Part shown: in pieces, positions 1-6,537 of the stretch
Numbering within the stretch: the stretch's first letter is position 1
Layout: each line of letters opens with the position of its first letter
Assembly: GCA_947487745.1 (NCBI GenBank)
Contig: CANKXQ010000076.1
Location: forward strand, 1-6,754
DNA length: 6,754 nt
Reading direction: 5' to 3'
Source of the DNA: Spartobacteria bacterium
Lineage (GTDB): Bacteria; Verrucomicrobiota; Verrucomicrobiia; Chthoniobacterales; Terrimicrobiaceae
Program-made: the position numbers and the translations under genes
Notes under the pieces: generated by a model
The model's database searches: none
Told to the model about the DNA's origin: nothing
Seen by the model: the letters and a program-made list of their open reading frames with translations, nothing else

Positions 1-1
1 G

Positions 2-952
2 ACCAAAAAAGAATCTTCAAACGGCAAGCCGTATTGGGAAATGAAGGTCCGCGACGCCGGCGATGTTCTCACGCTTCGGGCATGGTCGGACACCGACGCC
101 TTTGCGGCCTGTCAGGAACTCGCTCGTGGCGAGTGCGTGGAGGTCGAAGGGGAATTTGCCGTGAATGGCAGCTTCGGCCTCGATGCCCGGCGCTGGAGGA
201 TGCGCGTGCTGGATCCGCAAGAAACGGCGGAACTTTTCGTCGGCGGCGAGGAGGAGACGGCTGCGTTGGAAAAGGACTTTGCGGATGTGCGGGAGCTTGT
301 GCAAACCATGTGCGATCCGCGTCTGCGTGGTCTGTGCGATTTGTTTCTTCAGGAATTCGGGCCCCGCTTCCAGCGCGCCTCCGCTGCGCGGCATAATCAC
401 CACGCCCACCGGGGCGGCCTGCTCCGCCACACGGGGCAGATGATGCGCTCCGCCTCGGCCGTTTGCAGCGCCTATACTGTTCTCAACCGCGATCTGCTGC
501 TCGCCGGTGTTCTTTTTCACGACTGCGGGAAACTCTGGGAAATGTGTCCACCCGAGGCGGGGTTTGAAATTCCACGCGAGCTGCGAGGCGAGCTACTCGG
601 GCATATCAGCATCGGTATCGAAGCGGTGAACGCCCTCTGGCGAAAGCTGCCGCTCGAGACCTGGCGTGGCATGGAGCCGGCCTCGGAAGATGTGCGCCTG
701 CACCTCCTGCACCTCATCGCCTCTCATCACGGGGAACTCCAATACGGATCCCCCGTCGAGCCCAAGACGCCCGAAGCCATCGCCCTCAACATGGTCGACA
801 ACCTCGATGCCAAATTGGAAATGCTCGCCATGGCCTACAACCGCCAACCCGAAATCGCTCCCGGCATCCACGAACGCGTCAAAGCCCTCAACACCTCCCC
901 AGTCAAACCTCTCCCTGCATTCAGCCAAGGCGATGAAAATCCGCCCCTGTAG
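2..952 (+). CDS. YhaM-type 3'-5' exoribonuclease (OB-fold + HD domain), 5'-truncated by window
   Basis: The frame is open from base 2, so the true start lies upstream; the internal ATG at 41 falls inside a conserved OB-fold strand (NGKPYWEMKVRDAG) and is not a credible start. The visible 316 residues are an OB-fold nucleic-acid-binding domain (first ~75 residues) followed by an HD metal-dependent phosphohydrolase domain. HD motifs seen are the His cluster HNHHAH with GGLLRHT (about 392-436), the HD pair in HDCGK (518-532), SHHG (722-733) with GSPVEPKTPEA just after, and the final metal Asp in VDNLDAK (about 794-814). This order, including the 'SHHGxxxxGSPVxPKTxEA' block, is characteristic of the YhaM family, whose B. 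subtilis member degrades RNA and ssDNA from the 3' end; that family is about 310 residues, so only some 20-30 residues should be missing. All expected metal ligands appear intact. It acts in the cytoplasm in RNA turnover (family knowledge). A hairpin directly at the stop suggests its transcript ends here. Confidence 0.88.
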   Translation, partial: TKKESSNGKPYWEMKVRDAGDVLTLRAWSDTDAFAACQELARGECVEVEGEFAVNGSFGLDARRWRMRVLDPQETAELFVGGEEETAALEKDFADVRELVQTMCDPRLRGLCDLFLQEFGPRFQRASAARHNHHAHRGGLLRHTGQMMRSASAVCSAYTVLNRDLLLAGVLFHDCGKLWEMCPPEAGFEIPRELRGELLGHISIGIEAVNALWRKLPLETWRGMEPASEDVRLHLLHLIASHHGELQYGSPVEPKTPEAIALNMVDNLDAKLEMLAMAYNRQPEIAPGIHERVKALNTSPVKPLPAFSQGDENPPL

Positions 953-983
953 CGGCGGTCTATGACCGTCGCCCGCATTTTTT
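952..983 (+). terminator. Hairpin with T-run, probable Rho-independent terminator (possibly a REP-like palindrome)
   Basis: A 9-bp stem pairs 952-960 with 964-972 around a 3-base TAT loop. Eight pairs are Watson-Crick and one (955/969) is a G-T wobble. Five bases later comes a run of six T (978-983). The first stem base is the last base of the nuclease stop codon. GC-rich stem plus T-run on the + strand fits intrinsic termination of the nuclease transcript. The 5-base gap before the T-run is longer than in textbook terminators, so the palindrome could instead be a dispersed intergenic repeat. Confidence 0.6.
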
Positions 984-1026
984 CGCCGTGCGGTTGGCGC
1001 CATATCCGCTATGACTTGCCGCCATT

Positions 1027-2175
1027 ATGAACTACGCGGGCACGGTTTTCTTGGGCAGTGGATTTGCGGCGAAATATCCCGAGGGCGGTGGCAACTTTTC
1101 AGTCCCCCTGCAATGGACACTGGGATTGAAGCGCCTGGGCGTTGATTATTTTTGGCTCGAGCTCATGCCTGCATCCGGAGATGCCGCTCTCGATGCCCGT
1201 TGCATTCGGATTTTTGACGAGCGCATGCGCCACTATGGGCTGAACTATGTTTTGCTCTACCAGCGGGAGGCGGCGGAGTTGCAGGACCTCGCTGGCTTTG
1301 ATTTTCACGGCATGTCGGAGCGGGAATTCCGCGAGCGCCTCGGTGGGCCTACAACCTTGCTGAACTTGAGCTACTCCATCCGCCCCCCGCTGGTGCAGCT
1401 CTTCGAGCGCCGCATATACCTCAATATCGACCCGACCGAGATCTGCCATTGGATGGATAAACTCGAGCTCGGACAGTCCTTTCACACCGAGTTTTGGTCG
1501 ATTGGGCTGAATATGCATTCGCCCGAGTGCCGCCTGCCCAAGCCGCCTCCTGGAGTGGAATGGAAAACCTTCCATCCGATCGTCGACACCGAACTTCTGC
1601 AACCAGCCCCGCGCCCCGCGCGAAACCGCTTCACCACGGTCGGTCAGTGGTATTGGGAGGGTTGGTTGGAGATTGATGGCATTTACCGCGACTACTCGAA
1701 GCGGGCGCAGTTCAAACCCTATCTCGATGTGCCGGCGGAGGTGCCCGAAGTCGAGTGGGAGTTGGCCATGCATATGAACCCTGACGATACCGAGGCCGAC
1801 CGCTTGCGCGCACACGGATGGCGTCATGTTTACCCTCGAGATGTCGTTTGCTCGCCAGAGCATTATTTCGACTACTTGCGTGGCTCGCTTGCGGAGTTCA
1901 CGCCGGTGAAGGTGGATGATGTGACGCGCACGGGCTGGATCAGCGACCGGGCTGCGGCATTTCTCGCGCTGGGTCGTCCGGTCATCACGGAGTCCACCGC
2001 AGCTGAGAAATATCTACCTGCCGAGAGTGGTTTCTTGTGGATGCACGACAAGGCCTCCGCTGTGGATTGCGCCCGCCGCGTGCTTCAAGACTGGGAGCGC
2101 CTCTCCCGCGCTGCCCGCGAGTGTGCGGTCGCGTGTTTCGACTCGCTGAAAACCATCCGCCGCATTCTCGGGTAA
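1027..2175 (+). CDS. Putative glycosyltransferase (GT-B-like), divergent
   Basis: This 382-residue protein is probably a cytoplasmic glycosyltransferase, although I recognise it by general pattern and not by a named family. The N-terminal part starts with a short strand (MNYAGTVFLGSGF), then GGNFSVPLQWTLGLKRLG (about residues 21-38), resembling the first Rossmann fold of GT-B enzymes, where a glycine-rich loop precedes a helix. The C-terminal third is the better clue: GWISDRAAAFLALGRPVI (303-320) followed by an acidic/Thr segment, LPAESGFLWMHD (330-341), and a terminal helix with DWERLSRAARECA and FDSLKTIRRIL. This matches the donor-binding domain layout of GT1/GT4-type enzymes, in which a 'fixed-up gallery' of Gly, Pro and Glu residues contacts the nucleotide sugar; a canonical EX7E motif is not evident, with TESTAAEKY the nearest match. 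There is no signal peptide or membrane segment. The start at the first ATG has no Shine-Dalgarno sequence upstream. It begins 74 bases after the nuclease stop, beyond a hairpin, so it likely has its own promoter. Substrate unknown. Confidence 0.6.
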   Translation: MNYAGTVFLGSGFAAKYPEGGGNFSVPLQWTLGLKRLGVDYFWLELMPASGDAALDARCIRIFDERMRHYGLNYVLLYQREAAELQDLAGFDFHGMSEREFRERLGGPTTLLNLSYSIRPPLVQLFERRIYLNIDPTEICHWMDKLELGQSFHTEFWSIGLNMHSPECRLPKPPPGVEWKTFHPIVDTELLQPAPRPARNRFTTVGQWYWEGWLEIDGIYRDYSKRAQFKPYLDVPAEVPEVEWELAMHMNPDDTEADRLRAHGWRHVYPRDVVCSPEHYFDYLRGSLAEFTPVKVDDVTRTGWISDRAAAFLALGRPVITESTAAEKYLPAESGFLWMHDKASAVDCARRVLQDWERLSRAARECAVACFDSLKTIRRILG

Positions 2176-2202
2176 AAGTTTGTCCGCCGCTGGAGTGGTG
2201 GA

Positions 2203-2230
2203 TTGACTCGCGGAACCGGTGCGTAATGAT
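2203..2230 (+). promoter_or_regulatory. Candidate sigma70-like promoter for the FIST gene
   Basis: TTGACT (2203-2208, five of six matches to the -35 consensus) is followed after 16 bases by AATGAT (2225-2230, four of six matches to -10). Transcription would then start around 2237, only a few bases before the preferred ATG at 2240, giving a very short or absent leader. This is pattern matching by eye only; the -10 match is modest. Confidence 0.3.
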
Positions 2231-2239
2231 GGGTATGAT

Positions 2240-3367
2240 ATGGGCAAGTTCAAAGCAGCCAGTTTTCATGTAAGCGGTGTCTACAAGTCTCCAGAGGTTC
2301 TCGCAGCGGCCCTGCACATCAGGGAATCCCTCAAAACGCCAGCGCGTATGGCTTTTGCTTTTGTCAGCGCCGACTATGTGCCCCATATCGCCGAGTTCTG
2401 TGAAACGCTGCGAGTCGATGGACACATCCAAGACATCATGGGCTGCACGACAGGCGGACGCATCGAGGGAGGGAGCGAGTTCGAGGGAGGGTCCGGTTTT
2501 TCCCTCATCGCCTGCCAGGGCGATTTTGGCGACCCGCTGGCGCTCGAGGGCTCCGACTACTCATCTTCTGTCGAGTCAAATGGCTGGATCACCCTGGCCA
2601 ACCCCTATGCTTTTCCGATCGAGGATTGGATCAACTCCTGCAACCGCGAGGCACATGGACTGAATGTGGTTGGCGGACTCGCCAGCGGGGGGGATTCGCA
2701 TGAGATCACCGCGTTCATTAATGGAACGCCGGTGGATGCCGTCGCCGTGCCTTTGATTGGCCGCACGGCTCTCGTTCCAGCTCTCAGTCAAGGCTGTCGC
2801 CCAATCGGGGAGCCTTTCACAGTGACCCGCGCCGACCACAATGTGATTTACGCGCTGGGCGGCCAGCCGGCTTACCGTGCTCTGGAGCGCGCCTTTGAAA
2901 CGCTCAGCGATGATGAGAAATCCAACGCCAGAGGCAATCTCTTCGCCGGTCTTGCGGGTTCGGAATATATCCACGAGTTCCACTCCGGCGACTTCCTTGT
3001 GAAAAATATCATCGGTGCGGACCCCGACTCCGGCGCGGTCGTGATAGCTGGCATTCCCCGCATTGGACAAACCCTCCAATACCAAATTCGGAACCCCAGC
3101 GCCGCCCTCCAGGATCTCGCCCGTGGCTACGAGCCGGTTCGGCAGGCTAAACGGCGTGCCTATGGCGCTCTGCTCTTCTCGTGTCTCGGCCGAGGCAAGA
3201 ATTTTTTCGGCACGGTGAATCAAGATGCCTCCGAGCTCTCCGAGGCTCTTGGCGGCAAGCCAATTGCCGGTTGTTTTTGCAACGGCGAAATCGCTCCTAT
3301 CCGTGGCTTGAATGCGATCCACGGCTACACAGCCGCCGCAGCGGTGTTGGTTGAAAAAACACCCTGA
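2240..3367 (+). CDS. FIST-domain (FIST_N + FIST_C) signal-sensing protein
   Basis: This is a 375-residue stand-alone FIST protein. FIST domains were described as small-ligand sensors, suggested to bind amino acids, usually in signalling proteins. The N-terminal FIST domain covers about residues 1-200, with the typical glycine-rich turns GCTTGGRI (68-75), NVVGGLASGG (142-151) and SQGCRPIG (183-190). The C-terminal FIST_C domain covers about 205-360, with GALLFSCLGRG (309-319) and GCFCNGEIAPI (344-354), both hallmark segments. No kinase, GGDEF, methyl-accepting or other output domain is attached, and there is no signal peptide or membrane helix, so it should be cytoplasmic. I chose ATG 2240 because the family normally begins right at the 'KAASFHV' strand; an in-frame GTG at 2219 would add seven residues. 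Neither start has a convincing Shine-Dalgarno sequence (a GGG lies six bases before the ATG). It ends 20 bases before the exporter adaptor, so co-transcription is possible. The ligand and partner cannot be deduced from the sequence. Confidence 0.88.
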   Translation: MGKFKAASFHVSGVYKSPEVLAAALHIRESLKTPARMAFAFVSADYVPHIAEFCETLRVDGHIQDIMGCTTGGRIEGGSEFEGGSGFSLIACQGDFGDPLALEGSDYSSSVESNGWITLANPYAFPIEDWINSCNREAHGLNVVGGLASGGDSHEITAFINGTPVDAVAVPLIGRTALVPALSQGCRPIGEPFTVTRADHNVIYALGGQPAYRALERAFETLSDDEKSNARGNLFAGLAGSEYIHEFHSGDFLVKNIIGADPDSGAVVIAGIPRIGQTLQYQIRNPSAALQDLARGYEPVRQAKRRAYGALLFSCLGRGKNFFGTVNQDASELSEALGGKPIAGCFCNGEIAPIRGLNAIHGYTAAAAVLVEKTP

Positions 3368-3378
3368 GCCTTTAGAGT
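3351..3378 (+). promoter_or_regulatory. Candidate promoter for the exporter operon
   Basis: TTGAAA (3351-3356, inside the last codons of the FIST gene) and TAGAGT (3373-3378) are separated by 16 bases and match the sigma70 consensus at about four of six positions each. The implied transcription start (around 3385) lies just before the GTG at 3388, again implying a nearly leaderless mRNA. It would allow the exporter to be expressed independently of the FIST gene. Recognised by eye, not by scoring. Confidence 0.35.
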
Positions 3379-3387
3379 AAGCCCTCC

Positions 3388-4482
3388 GTGACCAAATACC
3401 TCTCCGCAGTAGTCCTCGTTTTTATTCTTGCTGGAACCGCCTTTTACCAAGGCTGGCCGCCATTTTCCTCTGTTGAGAAAAAAGAGGATCTCCCCACCGC
3501 TAAAGCCCGCCTCGCCGATATCTCGCCCGATTTGCTTCTCGCCGGCGAGGTCAAACCCTCGCTCCAAGTCGATGTGAAGCCTGAGATCGGAGGGAAAATC
3601 CGCCGCATCCATGTCACGCCCGGCCAGAGTGTGAAAAAAGGTGACCTGCTGGTGACGATTGATGACACCGATCTCCTCAACGAGCGCGCCGCCGCCGAGA
3701 CCGAGATCGAGGGCGCGCGGCTCACCATGGGAAAATCCAAGGGCAACTTCGACCGCGCCCGCCAACTCCACGAGCGCAGGCTCCTGAGCGAAGAGGAATT
3801 TGTCAACATGATGGCCGACTTCCGAATCGAGGAAAACGGGCTCGATAAAGCCCTCCGCCGTCGTCAGACCGTCGATGACCGTCTCTCGAAAACCCGCGTC
3901 CTCGCACCCTTCGATGGAACCGTCCTCGAAATACCCGTCAGCGAAGGCCAGGTCGTCGTGGGTGCCGCCAGCGTGAATTCCGGCACCAGCCTTATGATAT
4001 TCGCCGATCTCTCCAGCCTGCTTATCATCTCCCAAGTCAACCAGCTCGACGCCTCCAAGGTGAGTTTGGGACAGCAACTCATCCTCAAGTCGCCAGACTC
4101 CGACGAATCCACCGCCTCTGCCAAAGTTTTTTTCATCGCTCCCCTGGCGAGCGTGAAAAACAACATCAAGGGCTTCGAGATTCGTGGTCTCATCGACAGC
4201 AACGAGGCCGGCCTCAAGCCCGGCGTGTCTGTGAGCGTGCGCCTCGCCTTGCCGAAGGCCTCCGGCGTCGTCGCCGTCCCCCTCACCGCCATCTTCGAAA
4301 ATCAAGGTCGCAAGGTCGCCTATGTGCTCGAGGACGGCAAACCTGTCCGGCGCGAAGTCACCGTGGGAGCCATCGATGCGAATGACGCCGAAATCCAGTC
4401 CGGCATCCGCGAAGGCGAGGATGTCCTTCTCGTCGAGCCTCCTGAGCCTTCCAAAAACGCCTCAAAAAAATCCAAGTCGTGA
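3388..4482 (+). CDS. Periplasmic adaptor (membrane fusion protein) of a MacA/HlyD-type exporter
   Basis: This 364-residue protein links an inner-membrane ABC transporter to an outer-membrane channel. It has one N-terminal hydrophobic segment (residues 5-20, LSAVVLVFILAG...) preceded by a lysine, fitting a membrane anchor with the rest in the periplasm; there is no lipobox Cys. Domains in order are the first lipoyl half (about 50-92, with VKPEIGGKI and VTPGQSVKKGDLLVTID), an alpha-helical hairpin (about 95-168, charged and heptad-like), the second lipoyl half (about 170-192, VLAPFDGTVLEIPVSEGQ), a beta-barrel (about 205-290, ending LKPGVSVSV) and a membrane-proximal domain (about 293-350, VVAVPLTAIF and VTVGAIDANDAEIQSGIREGEDVL). 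These are the usual MacA features. The tail is lysine/serine rich. GTG at 3388 is the only start that keeps the anchor intact; no Shine-Dalgarno is visible. Its stop overlaps the ATPase start by four bases (GTGA), indicating translational coupling. The split exporter implies a TolC-like partner outside the window. Substrate unknown. Confidence 0.9.
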   Translation: MTKYLSAVVLVFILAGTAFYQGWPPFSSVEKKEDLPTAKARLADISPDLLLAGEVKPSLQVDVKPEIGGKIRRIHVTPGQSVKKGDLLVTIDDTDLLNERAAAETEIEGARLTMGKSKGNFDRARQLHERRLLSEEEFVNMMADFRIEENGLDKALRRRQTVDDRLSKTRVLAPFDGTVLEIPVSEGQVVVGAASVNSGTSLMIFADLSSLLIISQVNQLDASKVSLGQQLILKSPDSDESTASAKVFFIAPLASVKNNIKGFEIRGLIDSNEAGLKPGVSVSVRLALPKASGVVAVPLTAIFENQGRKVAYVLEDGKPVRREVTVGAIDANDAEIQSGIREGEDVLLVEPPEPSKNASKKSKS

Positions 4483-5159
4483 GCCTCATCCACCTCGAAG
4501 GCCTCAGCAAAGTCTATCGCGTCGGCGATCAGGAAATACGGGCGCTCAATGAGGTCAACCTCCGCATCGAAGAGGGCGAGTTCATCGCCATCATCGGCTC
4601 CAGCGGCAGCGGCAAATCCACTCTCATGCACCTCCTCGGCTGCCTCGATACCCCCACGACCGGCCGAATGGAAATTTGCGGCAACGATCTCGCCAAAGCC
4701 TCCAACGACGAGCTCGCCCGCGTTCGCAACCGCGAAATCGGCTTTGTTTTCCAAGCCTTCAATCTGCTGCCGAAACTCGATGTCGTTTCCAACATCGCCC
4801 TGCCGCTCATCTATGCCGGAGTCCCCTCCCGCGAGCGCCTCGCCCGCGCCAAGAAGGCGGCGAGTGATGTCGGCCTCGGCGACCGCCTCGCAAATCGCCC
4901 GCCCCAGCTCAGCGGCGGCCAGTGCCAGCGCGTCGCCATAGCCCGCGCCCTCGTCAACAATCCCCGCATTCTCTTTGCCGACGAACCCACCGGCAACCCC
5001 GACTCCGCCACCGGGCGCATGATTTTAGAAATGTTCGACGCCCTCCATGCGTCGGGAAAGACCGTTGTCCTCGTCACGCACGACCCTTCTATTGCCGCCC
5101 GCTCACGCCGAGTCATCGAAATCCGCGACGGCCGCATAACCCGCGAATACGCGCCATGA
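4479..5159 (+). CDS. ABC exporter ATP-binding subunit (MacB/LolD-type)
   Basis: This 226-residue stand-alone nucleotide-binding subunit hydrolyses ATP on the cytoplasmic face to drive the permease encoded next. Motifs are the Walker A GSSGSGKST (40-48), the Q-loop Gln92 in FVFQAFNLLP, the ABC signature LSGGQ (144-148), Walker B ILFADEP (164-170) with catalytic Glu169, the D-loop GNPDS (172-176), and the H-loop His201 in LVTHD. The segments 'GSSGSGKSTLMHLLGCLDTPT' style loop and 'NEIGFVFQxFNLLP' style Q-loop place it in the MacB/LolD/FtsE branch (residues 40-60 and 84-98 respectively). Length is normal for that branch. Two oddities stand out: Pro174 replaces the nearly invariant Leu of GNLDS (codon CCC at 4998-5000), and Cys149 follows LSGGQ where Gln is usual. 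GTG start overlaps the adaptor stop; its own stop overlaps the permease ATG (ATGA), so all three are probably translated together. No Shine-Dalgarno precedes the start. Confidence 0.93.
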   Translation: MSLIHLEGLSKVYRVGDQEIRALNEVNLRIEEGEFIAIIGSSGSGKSTLMHLLGCLDTPTTGRMEICGNDLAKASNDELARVRNREIGFVFQAFNLLPKLDVVSNIALPLIYAGVPSRERLARAKKAASDVGLGDRLANRPPQLSGGQCQRVAIARALVNNPRILFADEPTGNPDSATGRMILEMFDALHASGKTVVLVTHDPSIAARSRRVIEIRDGRITREYAP

Positions 5160-6457
5160 ACCTGCTCGTCGCAATCTCCATCGGCCTCCGCGAAATCGCC
5201 GCCCACAAGTTCCGCACCGCCCTCTCCATGCTCGGCATCGTCCTCGGTGTCAGCAGCCTCATCGCCACCATGGCCCTCACACGCGGTATCGAGGACGGCA
5301 CCCGTATTTTCATGCAGCAGATGGGTGGACTCGAGCTCGTCTCCATCGTCAACAAAGAGCCCTCCAGCAGAAAATACGAATTCGCAAATCTCTCGCCCGG
5401 TCGCACCCTGCGCGACGCCGAAGCCATCCGCCGCTCGGCCACATTCATTTCCCATGTCTCCCCTGAAATTTCGCTGGCCACCGCCGTCGCCACAGATGGC
5501 GGTGGAAACCCCGACCGCCGCATGGTGCGCGGCGTCTATCCAGACCATTTTGTCATAGCCATGCACCAGATCGCCGCAGGACGATTCCTCACGGCGCTCG
5601 ATCTCGAACGCGGATCGCGCTGTGCGGTCGTCGGCGACACCGTGGCCAAGAACCTCTGGCCCGGCATTCCACCCCCGCTCATCGTCGGCAAAAGCATCCT
5701 CATCGACAACCGGCCATTCGAGGTCGTGGGAGTTCTCCCCCTTTATGAAATGGAGGAGCAGGCCCGCGCCCGCCGCTCCGGCAGAAGCCTCTCTCGCCGC
5801 TGGGATCCCTTCCGGCAAAAAAATGAAACCGTTCTCGTGCCCTTCACCACAATGTTCCACGAACTCCGCTCCGGCGCCTTCCCGCTCGACTCCCTCGAAA
5901 CCATGAAACTCGAAACCCTCACCGTGAGGGTGGGGGATTTGGATCACTTCCGCCCCGCCCTCGACCAGGTGCGCCGCATCCTCGACACCACCCACCGCGG
6001 CGTGGACGACTTCGACCTCGAAACCCGCCAGGACTGGTTCGACCGCATGGAAAGCAGCGTCCGCGCAGCCCGCCTCAGCGGTGGACTCATCTCCGCCATC
6101 AGCCTTGTCGTCGGAGGCATCGGGATTATGAATATCATGCTCGCCAGCATCTCCGACCGCGTCCGGGAAATCGGCATCCGCCTCGCCGTCGGCGCCCGCC
6201 AGCGCGACATCTTCTGGCAAATCCTCATCGAAAGCATCCTCGTCTCCCTCCTCGGCGGCCTCCTCGGCATCCTCGCCTCCCTCGGCCTCATCGAAATCCT
6301 CAAAACCATAGCCCCCACCGAAAATGTCCCCGTCCTCACCCCCGACTCCATCCTCCTCGCCGTAGGCTTCGCACTCGCCGCCGGCCTCCTCTCCGGCCTC
6401 TACCCCGCCGCCAAAGCCTCCACCATCGACCCCATCACAGCCCTCCGCTACGAGTAA
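5156..6457 (+). CDS. ABC exporter permease (MacB_PCD + FtsX)
   Basis: This 433-residue inner-membrane permease works with the preceding ATPase and the periplasmic adaptor. Four membrane helices are apparent: TM1 about residues 18-40 (FRTALSMLGIVLGVSS...), then a large periplasmic MacB_PCD domain (about 41-305), TM2 about 308-330 (LISAISLVVGGIGIMNIM), TM3 about 356-380 and TM4 about 397-420 ending SGLYPAAKAS. The hallmark cytoplasmic loop between TM2 and TM3 reads DRVREIGIRLAVGARQRDI, a strong signature of the MacB/FtsX type, and the tail DPITALRYE is equally typical. The periplasmic part contains VRGVYPDHF and NETVLVPFTTM, as in MacB-type macrolide/peptide exporters and relatives of the YknZ type. 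An Arg-rich stretch (about 200-222) is described separately. ATG 5156 is used because it overlaps the ATPase stop; the open frame upstream to 4922 is only shadow. In E. coli MacB the ATPase and permease are fused; here they are separate. The substrate cannot be read from the sequence. Confidence 0.93.
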   Translation: MNLLVAISIGLREIAAHKFRTALSMLGIVLGVSSLIATMALTRGIEDGTRIFMQQMGGLELVSIVNKEPSSRKYEFANLSPGRTLRDAEAIRRSATFISHVSPEISLATAVATDGGGNPDRRMVRGVYPDHFVIAMHQIAAGRFLTALDLERGSRCAVVGDTVAKNLWPGIPPPLIVGKSILIDNRPFEVVGVLPLYEMEEQARARRSGRSLSRRWDPFRQKNETVLVPFTTMFHELRSGAFPLDSLETMKLETLTVRVGDLDHFRPALDQVRRILDTTHRGVDDFDLETRQDWFDRMESSVRAARLSGGLISAISLVVGGIGIMNIMLASISDRVREIGIRLAVGARQRDIFWQILIESILVSLLGGLLGILASLGLIEILKTIAPTENVPVLTPDSILLAVGFALAAGLLSGLYPAAKASTIDPITALRYE

Positions 6458-6497
6458 AAAATGAATTAACTTGCAGTAAAATTTCCGATAGAGAACT

Positions 6498-6527
6498 TTG
6501 GTTTTATTTAAAATTTAATTGGTTTTA
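6498..6527. repeat. 9-base direct repeat TTGGTTTTA, two copies 21 bases apart
   Basis: TTGGTTTTA occurs at 6498-6506 and again at 6519-6527, with start-to-start spacing of 21 bases, about two turns of the helix, so both copies would face the same side of the DNA. The repeats sit just upstream of a TATAAA box and of the next start codon. This is compatible with an operator bound by a dimeric regulator, but short repeats can occur by chance in AT-rich DNA. Confidence 0.4.
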
Positions 6528-6537
6528 AACTTATAAA
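6508..6537 (+). promoter_or_regulatory. Weak candidate promoter for the downstream glycosyltransferase
   Basis: TATAAA (6532-6537) resembles a -10 box and lies six bases before the ATG at 6544; TTAAAA (6508-6513), 18 bases upstream of it, is a partial -35 match. If used, the transcript would begin at or next to the start codon. Because the whole gap is AT-rich, such boxes are expected by chance, so confidence is low. Confidence 0.22.

Noticed and set aside
34..396. Open frame of 120 codons on the + strand near the left edge
   Set aside because: It is an out-of-frame Arg/Gly/Ala-rich shadow of the nuclease, whose own frame carries the OB-fold and HD motifs.
1099..1863. Open frame of 254 codons on the - strand
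   Set aside because: It is antisense to the glycosyltransferase-like gene, with no recognisable domain and no plausible upstream signals.
2576..3322. Open frame of 248 codons on the - strand
   Set aside because: It covers the FIST gene in antisense and shows no family features, whereas the + strand product has clear FIST motifs in both domains.
3325..4305. Open frame of 326 codons on the - strand
   Set aside because: It is antisense to the adaptor gene and shows the same acidic, Gly-rich shadow composition with no domain pattern.
4922..5155. Upstream in-frame extension of the permease by 78 codons
   Set aside because: The extension is Arg/Pro/His-rich, overlaps the ATPase in another frame, and would place odd sequence before TM1. 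The ATG at 5156 overlapping the ATPase stop is the normal operon arrangement.
4811..6220. Long open frame of 469 codons on the - strand
   Set aside because: It lies antisense to the ATPase and permease, both certain by motif. The translation is Ala/Gly/Glu/Asp-rich without recognisable domains, as expected for the complement of codons with C or G in the third position in GC-rich genes.
6200..6430. Low-complexity CTC/GGC-rich stretch that looks repetitive at the DNA level
   Set aside because: It encodes the Leu/Gly/Ala-rich membrane helices TM3 and TM4 of the permease with strong C-ending codon preference; no true tandem repeat unit is present.
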